Shown here one piece after another: positions 22,307 to 33,713 of a stretch of DNA of 64,000 nt. Made by a program: the position numbers and the translations under genes. Source of the DNA: Hypoxylon rubiginosum. Taxonomy: Eukaryota > Ascomycota > Sordariomycetes > Xylariales > Hypoxylaceae. The DNA is taken from positions 124,001 through 188,000 of the forward strand of contig CADCXA010000043.1 of NCBI GenBank assembly GCA_902806565.1. The letters run 5' to 3'. Position 1 is the stretch's first letter, and each line of letters begins with the position of its first letter. Under the pieces are notes generated by a model. It was not told where the DNA came from. It saw nothing but the letters and a program-made list of their open reading frames with translations, and searched no databases.

Positions 22307-23028
22307 CATCAAGAAGAGTGAGATCGCCAGTTGCAGATGCGTTTAGTTGGCCCAGTAACTTTCGTCGGCCGCTCAAGGCGAACTTGCAGAATTTCACGCC
22401 ACGACCTCGTATTCTACAATGACGCCTGGCCAGCCTTTTACGCCCCCGGTAGACTGAAAAGTCCGCCGCCACATGTTTCGGTCGCAGCAGCCTAACCAAG
22501 TCTTCACACCTCTCATTCGTGTACATTCGAGAGGGGGGGGGGGGTTGTCAAGAGACCACTGGAGTTTTACAACCTGAAGCATTCCGGTCAACCCACTAGA
22601 TGATTGCTGTATTAAGCATACCTGCTTCATGGCTTGCAGGCAACTATGAGGCTATAGGATGGTTCCGAGATAGTGGCGTCTTTTGGCTTTCTCGCCGCCG
22701 GTAATAAAATTACTTCTTGTCAGCTTGAATAACCTTGGGGCTAGAATATAGCACCTATTATGACCACCGAAAGTGCCTACTGTATCTTGTACCTGGCATC
22801 ATATGCGTATCATCCCATAACACTAAAGGAGGGTTAGGAGGGCTGCGACATGCAGAATCTGAATGCGTACAAGGTAAATTAGATTGTATTAATAGCAGCA
22901 CTGCCTCGATACTCACTACCAACATTGTCCTACATACGACGTGTGACGACTCAGCCTAGGCAGACTCCGCTATGGCGCCAGATCCAAGCCAAAGAGAACA
23001 GGAATTCGGAATCCGTCTAATATGTCAC
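22307..23028. other. Intergenic
   Basis: There is no supported gene. It contains a 12-base G run at 22533-22544. The right part is the 3' flank of the oxidase gene. Confidence 0.5.
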
Positions 23029-24488
23029 CTAGGTCTCCGCCACCTTGAACAACTCATCCTCCCTCACAAGCACCCCCCTGTTCAAATGCTCCGGGGCCAC
23101 AGACTCGATCCCCGAAAGATGTAGCGTAAGCTCCAGGTCGCCAAGTAGAGACCTCAAGACATGTGCGACACCCTCCTCACCACCTAGGACAAGCCCGTAG
23201 ACGTACGGCCTTCCTACAAGGCACATACTCGCGCCTAGGGCTAGCGCCTTCGCCACGTCCGCGCCAGTACGTATACCTGAATCAAACAGCACTTCGAGGT
23301 CCCGCCCTGTCCGGCCATTATTGGGAATACCCTTGACCGCTTCGACGATCCCCGGCAGTGCGCCCAGCGAGCTCATGCCCCCGTCGGCCTGTCTCCCCCC
23401 GTGATTGCTAACCACAATGCCGTCCACAAGGCCGGACTCGGCGATCTCCCGCGCGTCGTCCGCGCACTGGATCCCCTTAAGCACTATAGGCCCGTCCCAG
23501 TGCGACCGCAGGAACGCCACGTCGTCGAGCGTGTGGCCCGTCCCCGGGAAGATGGTGCGCGTCCACTCGGCGGCGGCGGCGCCCATCTCGTCGTCCACGT
23601 CGCGCCCGTGCTTCTTCTTGAAGTGCTCGCGGAACACCGGGTCCGTCAGCCCGATCGCCACGCCCACCTGGTCGGAGCGCAGGAACGGGTTGTACCTTGG
23701 CATTAGGTACATCGTTAGCTCGTCGCTCGGAAAAGTGGAGCTTGTGCGGTTGGAATGGGGGTAAAGGGGTAAGAAATGGGGCAAAGGCAGACGAACCCGT
23801 TATCCATATCGCTCGGCCGCCAGCCTAAAATATACGTATCCAGCGTCACGACCAGGACCGAGAATCCGGCACGTCGGGCCCGGTCCAGCAGAGAGATTGT
23901 TATATCATCGTGTTCGCGCGCTGGCCAGTACAGCTGATACCAGCGCTCCGCCTTGCCATTTCCGTCACTTGTAGCAGCACCTTCATCGCTAGCGCGCGCC
24001 ACGTCCTCAATACTAGTACTACTCGCAGTACTCATAATAAACGGTACTTTCTCACGCGCAGCTGCCCTCGCCGTGGCAAGTTCACCTTCCGGATTCATAA
24101 TCTTCTGGACTCCAACAGGCGCGCACGCAATCGGACACGGTAATTTCTTTCCCAGCACCTCGACATCCAGGCTGGGAAACACCCCCTTTTTCGTCCCCTT
24201 AGCCTTAGCTGTGATGCCGAGTCCCAGCCGTCGTGGCACGATCGACCACTTCGCGAACGCGGCTCTATTCTTGGACGCCGTCTCGCCCGTGCCGGCGCTC
24301 CCCAGCACGTAACCCCGCGCGTCGGCCGACATGCGCTCCGAGGCAAGGGGCTCCCACTCGAGCGACTTGAACGTAAAGGGGGGCCGCTGGTACCGTAGCC
24401 CCCGCTGATACACCTCGGCCTCGTAGGCGATGGGGTCCGGGTCCGCATGTTTGACGATATCCGGACGTTTAGTCGGGTGCGTATCCAT
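23029..24488 (-). CDS. FMN-dependent 2-hydroxy-acid oxidase (lactate 2-monooxygenase-like)
   Basis: Exons 24488-23797 and 23695-23029, with a 101-bp intron using a GTTCGT donor, join in phase (AAC GG|G) and give 452 residues. It belongs to the FMN-dependent alpha-hydroxy-acid dehydrogenase family, which oxidises L-2-hydroxy acids to 2-keto acids using FMN in a TIM barrel. Visible motifs are CPIACAPVGVQ, PFIMSTASSTSIEDVA, RWYQLYWP, VVTLDTYILGWRP, IVLKGIQ, then the catalytic-base segment VSNHGGRQ and the flavin phosphate segment DSGIRTGADVAKALALGA. Length and the long middle insertion are as in fungal lactate 2-monooxygenase-type enzymes. No signal peptide is seen. Lactate, mandelate, glycolate or long-chain hydroxy acids are all possible substrates. 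Confidence 0.9.
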
Positions 24489-25276
24489 AGTGATGTCTTG
24501 TCTTGCTCCCGCAAATATGTTTCGACAGGTACAAAAAAGGGGGGACTGTGAAAGGGGAAGAGTTCTTGGCAATGTGACGTACTGTTCCGATGGGAAATCC
24601 GTCGACTTATAATTCACCCACCAGTACAGCATTCGCGGCCGTTGACGCAGGCTACGTCATGTCTTATGCGGGAATGAAGTTCGGTTTTAACATTTCAGTG
24701 TAGTCCGACGTCTTCATGATGTCAGCCCACAACAAAGACTACCTTGACCAACACCTACTATTTTACATCGACTACTCTTCCTCGTAGAAACGCCACCACT
24801 TCTTGCTTATGCCCATTGGTCCCAGTCCGCCGGTAAAGCTCCTAGTCGATGATCTTCTCGTGTTCCAATACGATTTGCTTCACATGCAAACTAAGCTAAC
24901 CCAGAAAGCACGTGTAAGCCAAAGCGGCCGGAATGCACCTGTGCACCTACAAGTTTCGGACCAATCTAAAGAACACCGATCCAATGATCTTCGTACGAGA
25001 TGCCATGATAGCACGGGTGCGCTATAGTTGAGAATTCCCAGCAGAAGCTAGACACTATATCTCAGTGCCTGATGTATATGACTGGCTCGATAATGCCAGA
25101 AAGTCTATCACACTAGCAGTCAGATTAGAATGATAGAATGAAGGAACCCAAGAGGCGCCAGCCTAGCCATGTAACCACTTTATTATCAATTTCAATGAAC
25201 CGAGCTATTTTACTCTAGCCCTACTTTATAGGCTCGATGTCTAGACCAAATATAAAATACCCAAAGTTCTCCCTCC

Positions 25277-25401
25277 AAAAAAAAAAGGAACTATTAGCCG
25301 CCCACCGCTGGATTCGAACCAACTAGCTTCCTACCTATGTATGTAGGTAATATATTGGTATGAAAGCCGTCCAGGTGCTTGACTACTGCACCAGATGAGG
25401 C
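25277..25401 (-). ncRNA. tRNA-like pol III element, copy 1
   Basis: Reading the minus strand from 25401: an A-box-like TGGTGCAGTAG (25393-25383), a perfect B-box GGTTCGAATCC (25320-25310) and a run of ten T (25286-25277) that would stop RNA polymerase III. A T-arm (TTGG-TTCGAAT-CCAG) and a D-stem (GGTGC/GCACC) can be drawn. The acceptor stem is imperfect and the anticodon stem does not pair. About 25 extra bases between these arms form a hairpin (CCTAC..GTAGG). It is a degenerate tRNA gene, a tRNA-derived SINE or an unusual small RNA. No anticodon is called. Confidence 0.55.
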
Positions 25402-25992
25402 TTGATTATGTGGAAGATGGATGTGTTTACGTACGACTCTCTACCTAAACATACAATATATCTATTGGCACAGCTACGCGCAACGGTGGCGCATAGGACG
25501 TCTGGAGTACCTCCCGGCAAAGAGACAGAGCCAGAGTTTCGCCTGACATAAGAAATCCACCGCTGTTCCTGCCCGTAGGCATTGCCTCCTTTCGCTTTTC
25601 CCTAACTAGGGCGCCAGCCTTATCTAGCTGGTTTTTATTTCGCTTCGGGAAAAGCTTTTCCTCGAGCCCGCCTATTCTAACGTCTCAGGACCACCCTCCC
25701 GACGCCCGGCGAGCCCTGAAGTGGGGTGAAAAAACCTAAGGATCGGATGGTTAAGTAGAAGTCGCTTCGTAGCGTGTTTTCATGGCAAAAGACAAGATGG
25801 AATGAAAAGATGCCTACGGTAGGTATCTTGGGGTGGGAGAAAACCAATGGAAGTTGTTATTGCCGAGTCTTGTTACCAAATGCTTGCAAACATACCTATG
25901 TGCCTACCTGGTGAAATCGAGCAGGCTTTGGCTATGACGAGTAAGGGGACTTATGTTTACCTAGATCGTAAGGTACATAGGTAGAACAATCC

Positions 25993-26119
25993 TCCAAAAA
26001 AAGAAAAAAAGAAAAAAAGAAAAAGAACAAGTCGTTCACCGCTGGAATCGAACCAGCCAGCTTCTTCACACGTCAGTGAGAAAGCCTTCCAGGCGTTTGA
26101 CTATTGCGCCAAGTGAGTC
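25993..26119 (-). ncRNA. tRNA-like pol III element, copy 2
   Basis: This is homologous to copy 1 and in the same orientation, about 720 bp away. It has TGGCGCAATAG (A box, 26111-26101), CCTGGAAGGCTTTC against CCTGGACGGCTTTC in copy 1, a perfect B-box GGTTCGATTCC (26054-26044) and GCTGG/CCAGC T-stem. A T-rich tract (complement of 25993-26028) follows. Both copies share GGAGG after the T tract. The D-stem pair differs in a compensating way (GGCG/CGCC here, GGTG/CACC in copy 1). The central region differs in sequence yet again forms a hairpin (TTCTCAC..GTGAAGAA). Confidence 0.55.
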
Positions 26120-26536
26120 TTCACGATGAACTGGAGGGAGGAATGTCCCGAAAGAACTTACATTTGTTAATAACGTATGTCCTCACTGATATGGTAGGAG
26201 AAACATCCGAGGCTTAACGGTTTAAAGGGGGTGCAGAGAACAGATATTCAGCTCCCAGGTATAATAAAAGACACATCCCGACCAAAAAAGACGGTCCGGC
26301 TGCTTTATTACAAAATTCGCTACGTCTATAATACAATAATACTTCGAACACGCGGATGCGATATTTGCGTTGTTTTCAAAGCGCCATCAGATAATCAGCC
26401 ATTGGCGCGCGCTTCTCGTCATCCATCACAACCATCTATTATAACACTCATCCATGATATTGTTTCTCTTCCATGAATCGTTTTCGTTGCGCTAAACTGT
26501 ACCGTTACCGGGGTATTTCGTTTCCTTCTTTTTCTT

Positions 26537-29500
26537 TTACTTCGCCATGACGTCTACGTAACGACCCGACTTCCGCGCCTTCTTGCCACCCTTTCGTGGG
26601 CCCGCCGCTCCCAGCAGGTCGTCGATACTGCTGGCGTTGCTTAGGCTGGTGGTCGGCCTGCTTGGCGGAGCGCTCGAAGGTCCGCCTGGAGCGCTACTAG
26701 TGCTCTGGTTCGATACCGACCGCATCATAGTTGGAGCACCACGGGGAACGTGGAGGTTGTCGTGAGAAACAGCTTTGCTTAGCAATGCGGGCGAAGGCGT
26801 AAGCCGCGGAGGGCCAGCAGGAGGGGCGCTCAGACCTCCATAAGGAGCTGATGTGGGTCCGCCGGGCGGTGGAGGAGTACCGTTCCGGGAAGCGGCACGA
26901 GGAGGTGGTGGTGTTGCTGTCTTAGCAGGAGTATTATCGGCTCCTGGTTTCTTATTGACCCAACGCTTGAGCTCTGGGTCGTATACGAAGCTGCTGGCTT
27001 CACCGAGCTTGGCCTTGATGGGCTTGTTGGCTAGGTCCGCTGGCTCCTTCTTGTTGCCACCGCCAAACCAACCTCCAAAGCCCCATCCTTTCTTCGCGGC
27101 CTTTGCTTCGGCTGCGCGTTTCGCTAGCATTCCGTTAATATCATATCGAAGAATATGTCAATTACTCGTCATTTTACTCACCTTCTTCCTCAGCAACTTT
27201 TCGGACCATCTCCTCATTCTCCCGGTCCTTTTCCGCCTTACTCTTTTCCTGCGACCTTGACCCAGGGATGTTATCCTCGTCATCATCAAAGAAGCTCTTC
27301 ATTTTAGGCTTCGACTCATTCGGGGAATCACCCTCGTCACCGACAACACCTGGCTCGTAGGATGGAGGCTCAAAGCTTGACGGCTGGTATGATGAAGGAG
27401 GTAGGTAGCCGCCAACATCAGGTGGCTCGAATGTAGTTATCGATGGTATGTATTCGTTCGACGGCTGATAACCCTGAGGGTTTGACTCTGCCGCCGGAGG
27501 GTTTAGAGAGGCTTGTGGGGTACTGTAAGGATCATAGCCTGGGAATGCAATACCAATACCCGCCGGCTGGTAACCTGAATCCGGTCCCTGGGAGCTAGGC
27601 ATGTATGGCGACATTTGAGAGCCACCAGGAGCCGTAGGCTGGTAGTTAGGGGTAGATACGTGATGCGAGTCATTTGCGTTAGGACTGCTTCCAGGCGCAG
27701 ATTGCATGTCTGATCCTCGTCTTGGTAACTCGTAAGAGCTTCGTGTTATCTCACCCGACGGCCTCTCCATAGAAGATCTGGGGGCCGAGTCGTAAGGATT
27801 ACTGGAAGATTGCGATGCCGCCGGCGCATAGCGTGAACCAGATTTGGTAGCGGGGACAGTGGGAGCAGTGGGCGATAGACTGTTGTTTCCATACATCTCG
27901 AAATTCGAGACCGACGGAGACCGACTGATCGTCGGAGTTCCGCCAGGAAGTCGAGCAAATGGCCCGGACTCGGCACCGGCTTCGCCTGATGCTCCGTTGC
28001 CAGATTTATCATCATCGTCGCCGGCGACGAATTTGTTGAAGCGACTCCACATGTTATTGGAAACTTGGTCCATTCTAGGCTTAGGGATCCATGACGACGA
28101 TTCTTCCTTTGGAGCTTGTTTCAACCTCCTCATCAGATCGTCGACAGCTGACTCAAGGGTGGGATGATAATATGGCGACCTCTTTGTCTGCGCGGTGATC
28201 GAATTGTAGATGCCTTCGCAGTACTGTAAGGCTTTATCTCTAAAGCCATACTCGGCAAGAGTCATAGCATGATGAAACTTGTACGCGGCTAAGTGTGGAG
28301 AGCTCTGTGGAGCATTCGTGCCTCCTACAAGAGATAGGCCATACTCGTACACTTCGCTAAGCTGAAGCGCCTCCGTCTCTTTGGCGAACTGGTCTGCCTG
28401 GCGACGATGATCAGCCCCCACGAGGACAAAGTTGGCATTCGGATCATCAAGACCGCCAAAAATAGCACAGTTCCTGGCAAATATATAGCAGATATGGGCA
28501 GCTTCCGCTCTCCCGTATCCGGAAAGTAGGTTCCCAAGAGATTTCAGAGCCTGACCATCACCGAAACTTCTGTTGCTTAGTACCAAGCCAAGTGTCTCAC
28601 GCCATTTATCAAGACCGGCCAAGGCATCTTTCGACGCGCCGACCGAAGCGGAAGTCGATATTAGCTGAAGACCTGCACGCGCATGAACCGGGACGAGTTC
28701 GTCAACCGACTCCTCAAAGTTCCCAGAGAGAACGCCGTAGAGAGCAGCGAGAGATTCGTTCCCATGGCCCGGATAGTTCACCTCTTTCTTGATAAACTCT
28801 TGCGCAACCTGTTTGTAGAGCCCGGGATTTTGCATCGTGTTGGAGATAAGCATCGCATGGCCCCATAGCCTTTTATCTACCGCAGCCCATACAGCCTTCT
28901 CTCGGTCGCCAGATAGTAGAAAGTGTCTGATCTGCTCAATGGCGGAAGAATCAACTGCATCCGATTGCATGCCAGTTACTGCCGAAGAGTTTCCAGTCAA
29001 ATCGGCCCCGGAAGAGATCGCAGATGCCAGTCCTGGGTTATCAGTATTAAGACCGGGAGAGATCACCTCTCTGACGGCCTTGTCTACTGTTGGGTTCCCT
29101 TCGAGAAGCCCGTCGTTCTCGATAAATACCCTCAGAATCTTCCACAATAGTATTCGCTCGATAGCTCGTTTGTCTTCGTGCGAAACACTCTGCTGGAAGG
29201 AAACATTGGGAAGACTCCTCTCGAGAACGTCAATACCAGCACTCAGCCACGCCACTGTTTCTTTTTTCTTTGACTTGCCCTTCAGAGGGCCTGGGAACTT
29301 GGCCAAACGCTCCTCCAACGGATAAATATCTTTAATATGCTTAACCTTTACCTCGCCTGGACTACGGACGATCATCGGCAGCGCCTGATTTATGCCGTAT
29401 CGAGGGACGTCTGTAGGGAACGAGGTCACTAATGTTCCCCCTACACCCCACGAGATCACCGGTGAGCCTCGCCATCTTTTCAAAGGATCTAATTCTCGGC

Positions 29501-32372
29501 CATCGGTCGGCGGGACGAGATTCAGATGCTGAGACATACCCCGAACTCTAAGCGGGCGAGTCGCATCCGCCCTCTGCACTTCGCGCGGTGAAGTCGCACC
29601 CTGCACTGAGGATGGTCGAGGAACGGGATCGACCGGTTTTACGATGGGTCGGTTACCATAAAGCGCTCCAGGTGATTGTGTCTGAGAACGGGGTGGCGGT
29701 GCAAAGTTGACCTCCTTGTGTGGAATAGATGGGGGAGATAGCGGGACATAACTAGATGCGGAACGTTTAGGGGGTGAAATCGCGCTATAAGCCGGAGACG
29801 CAAGAGGCGGCGGAGTATGCCTAGCCTGCCTTGGGCTATATTTTGATTCGACTACGGGTTTCGGAGCCGTCTGTGGGGATCGCAGGGGACTTTGCTCCTC
29901 TTCAACTTCTTGCGTCGGTGGCAATGAAGGCACTCTAGTTATGCGAGGCTCGTACTGAGATGAGCTGTTTCGACTCAGGGAGATGTTTTCGCCATTTACA
30001 GGGGTTTGGATAGGCTTATCATGTGAGACTTCAAAGTGAGAGTGGGCAAGGGGGCTAGAAGTTCGTGGTTGATGAGCGAGTGTTGGGGGCGGAGCAGCAG
30101 CGTATCCACCGCTAGGCGAACGAGCACTAGGCGGAGCGGGAGAATATCGACTAGCAGCGGCCGGAGGAGGAATATTCCCATTCGTAACTGGTAGATGTGT
30201 TGGAGCGGGAGAATACCTTGCGTTCGATACAGGAGGGACACTCGGCCTAGGCTGCGGGTTCGACTGTAATGGACCGTAAGGATTTACACGGTCTGGCGCA
30301 ACCAACGGCGCGATACCAGCTGCCTGCTCCCGGGCGAGTTGAAGTTGGGGCGGAGGCGGAGGCAGCATAGAAGCGGGTACTACAGGAGACCCATGAGGAG
30401 GGCCAAGAGGAGGACCCTGGGGGGTTTGTCCATACGGGCTTTGTTGTGGCGGCGAAAGAGGGTTATTATGCCGAGACGCAGGTCTCGGTCTTGACGCTAT
30501 CGGTAGATCTTCAAAGAAGCTAGGCTTCGCCTTCAACTGAGGTGTCAATTTCTGGCCTACCACCGTCGGTGGTGGTTGCTGATTTGAGTGGCTTGAGCTT
30601 GGAGGTGACAAGCTAGCGTTTGAGCCTCCCGAAGGGAAGGTTCCTGTATGAGGTGATTGATTATACATGCTCGCACTCCTTGGAGGCGCAGCTGGAGGTG
30701 CTAAAGGCGTAACATTCGCTCGTGGAAGTTGCTGCATACTAATCCGCTTCTTCGGTTTAACGACCTCCATAGGAAGGTCATACGGCGATGTATATCCACC
30801 TTTAGACTTATCGGCAAAGCTCTGAGCTTTTGACATCGATGGCTTCGGAGGCGCTCCATATCCCCCTATTGCCGGAGGAGGGGCCGTGGCAGGCTGCATA
30901 TAAGGGTGTTGCGATGGTTGCATCTGAGAAACAACTGGAGCTAGTGCGTAGGGATTCTGACTCGGTTGCGTAGGTTGTTGTATTCCAGGGGCGTAACGTC
31001 CATTTAGACCTGCTGATGAAGGCTGAGTAGCCACGCTGAGTTGAGACGCCGACATTGTTGGAGCTGCTGGAACTTCTTCCAACGTCTCTTCTAGAAAGCC
31101 TTCGTCATCACTTCCGAAGATATCTGCCGGATCCAGATCTTTGGATTCAACAGCTGAATCCAAGAGGAAATCTCCGTCATCGTCGTCAAAGGCAGCCGCC
31201 CATTTCGCATCCACATCTGCTACTTCTGGTTTGGCTTCGGTTTTCTCGTCTTCTCCTGCTGGAGGCTCGGAATCACCATTGACAAATTCGTGCGTGGACG
31301 CATCTGATATGATTGGCACTTTCGGCACAACAGTATCAACCGGGGTTGGTAGCTCCGAGTCGAACTCGTCCGTCTCTCTCAGCCCGTCCACGGCCTCGCC
31401 GCCCATTGCCATAGTCGTAGACTTCCTATGTAATGTACGGTCGAAAGTATTGTCTGCTTTTAGTTGAGAATCACCCTTGGTGATCTGGCTAAAAAAGTCA
31501 TCACCCCCTTCGGTAGCATCATCTTCAGCAAAAACTTCTTCGGGACCCGAGGCCTGAGTTTCGCCATGGTTTTCCAGACCGTGCTGCTCGTTTTGAGGAA
31601 TTAACGGTAGACCCTCTTCGAAACGAGCATCCGATTCTTCTTCCTCAGTTCCTACAAGATCTCCTCCAACGTATTGCTGGAACGATCCTTCAGCTGCCTC
31701 AGTTTCATCTACAATTTGTCCTTCACCGGGAGTACCTAAAAATTCGTGTTGTGTGACCGAATCACCGTGGACATCTTCATTCTCCAAATCCTGCATGATA
31801 TCTTGGGCTTGTGTCGAAGGAGGCGGATGCATGTGATCTGCCTGTTCCCCGGTCGCGTCTTCTCTCTGTGGCACAGCAGGAAACGAATTTGTCCTATCGT
31901 TCGGAGGCATAAACCTGAAGGGATCTGTTTCCGTTCGGTGTAGGTTCCACTCGGTGTCCTCGTCATCGTTGAAGCTTAGTGTATGGGACACGGTACGCGC
32001 AAACGAGATGGTACTCGAATGTTTGGCTGTGTTACTTGTCGGGGCAGAACCTGGTTGGGCAATGTCGCGTTCGGCGTCGGACTCAGTAGTATCGTCATCA
32101 TCATGCGCAGCTGAAATAGGCGACGGGCCTGAGAGATCCCACGCGGCATCGCCAGCATCGCTATGAAATTGGTCTAGGAATGCGCCATCGCTGGAGGGTT
32201 GAGGTTGCGATACTTCTATTATTTCGGCGTTTGATATGCTCTGGACAGTGTTCTCGGTGGTTTGTTCATCGTCGACGGTCGCAGCTGGTTGCTTCAGTGA
32301 GGATTCGAAGCTTGGGTTATCATTAGAGTATGGCATCTTGGCCGGATGCCACGTCGCATTTCGGGTATCCAT
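26537..32372 (-). CDS. sec16: COPII coat assembly protein Sec16
   Basis: A giant exon (32372-27182) and a short last exon (27123-26537), joined across a 58-bp intron in phase 1 (G|CG Ala), encode about 1,925 residues. Sec16 is the scaffold that organises endoplasmic-reticulum exit sites and recruits Sec23/24, Sec13/31 and Sar1. The N-terminal 900 residues are acidic, then Pro/Ser-rich and disordered. The conserved central domain starts near residue 945 with LVPPTDGRELDPLKRWRGSP, followed by ISWGVGGTLVTSFPT and IKDIYPLEERLAKFPGPLKG. The helical Sec13-binding part (ILLWKILRVFIENDGLLEG .. SSPHLAAYKFHHAMTLAEYG) runs to about residue 1440. The last exon holds the conserved C-terminal piece GWGFGGWFGGG and FVYDPELKRWVNKKPG. 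The start used is the first ATG of the long frame. Confidence 0.95.
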
Positions 32373-33713
32373 CTCGAGTAGAATGGTCGCGTATTAGACA
32401 AGCATGGAAATGGAACTGGGCGAAAAGTGAAATAAGAAAACGGTACTGCGAGATCGGGACTTGTCAGCATCGTGTGTTATCGTTGCTACAGATCGAAGCG
32501 CATGCCAGACTGCAGATTAGTTTGATTAGGGGGAAATAGAGCGCGTGCATAACATGACATTCCCCGACAGGAGCAAGTCGCATTAGAAGGGACTCACTTA
32601 TACAAGAACAACTGAAGTTTTGGTGTTGTTACAGGCGAACCCCCATTGCCAATTTCAAAGAAGCAATTGGGATTGCATCGAGGCCGTGTCCTTTTTTTTT
32701 TTCCTTCCTCAAAGGAGATTGGGAGAAGAAATGGTAAATGGTAGATGGTAAAATTGAGGCAAAGGTGGCAGATCCACAGCCAAGAGATGACATGGACATG
32801 AACTTTCCAGGTGTGTTCAACCCGCGCAAGTACCATCTGTTACGGCCACGGTCTACAATTCGATGCGACTCATTACAATCCCTATAAATCCCTGTACCTC
32901 CTGTGTTAAGCCCGCATAAGCCATCCTACCACACTAGAGTCGACTTAGGTTAGCGGGTCATAGCGGGTCATACAGTGAAATGACATAACCATTGTAATAC
33001 CTGGGCATTGTTCTTGATTAATTCGAGCAGATTTTATATTATATCTAGGCTATTTTGATTTGACTCGAGAGCTGTACCGAGATGAATATCTGTCCTCTTT
33101 TCCCCTCTCATTACTACTTTCTTCTTACCCAAGGTACGATATTCGATAGTGAACAAGTTGCTTATTATCTGACTGTTTAGCTGTCTAGTCAGATGCTTCA
33201 AGGTTTCAAGGCACAATAATATGCTAAAATGACAGTCCATGACTCCCTGCTTCCCGGTAACATTTACAGTGGACCTTAATAAGCTTCGGCCGACCAATCG
33301 TTACCAAGTCTAGCCCTGTCAGCTTATTTTTAGGTCCTATATCCGGCTCCCAGACCTCCGGTTCGTCCGGGAAGCTAAAGACATATCACATCCTTCTCGG
33401 TCGCTGAGGAATATCGTTCTCATAGGTGATATCGTATATCTTTGACATGGTATATGTTGTAGATAAATATGTGCTACGAGATGACAAGGCACAGAAAAGG
33501 CAAGAACCGGAAACCAAACAGACGAAGTCAAGGGAAGTGTCACAGCATTTCAAAGTCACGGATCCATAGCAATTAAGAATACCATTAATCCAGCCTCACT
33601 ATATCTAGCTTTACCCATCCCCTAACCCGCCTTGTCTTCTTCAAACCATCCATTCTTCACAACAAGCAAACCCCTTTCCCCCACGGGCCCAAGACCAGAA
33701 CTATATTTCCCGA
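32373..33713. other. Intergenic
   Basis: This is the SEC16 5' side and the 3' side of the FAD oxidase. Only short frames without motifs are present. Two adjacent copies of TAGCGGGTCA occur near 32950-32970. Nothing else can be supported. Confidence 0.5.

Larger units (their letters stand above)
24489..26536. other. Intergenic carrying two tRNA-like elements
   Basis: No protein-coding gene is convincing in this 2-kb stretch between the oxidase and SEC16. It holds the two homologous pol III-like elements at 25277-25401 and 25993-26119. The frames present are short, lack introns with coding continuation, and have no family motif. Confidence 0.5.

Noticed and set aside
22533..22544. 12-base G run
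   Set aside because: A single homopolymer with no second G tract to form a quadruplex; probably slippage or a sequencing-prone site.
25299..26119. Naming the two pol III elements as specific tRNAs
   Set aside because: The anticodon arm cannot be folded in either copy, so any amino-acid assignment would be a guess.
32594..32836. 80-codon minus-strand frame upstream of SEC16
   Set aside because: No motif; it contains simple-sequence-derived residues and lies in the SEC16 5' flank.
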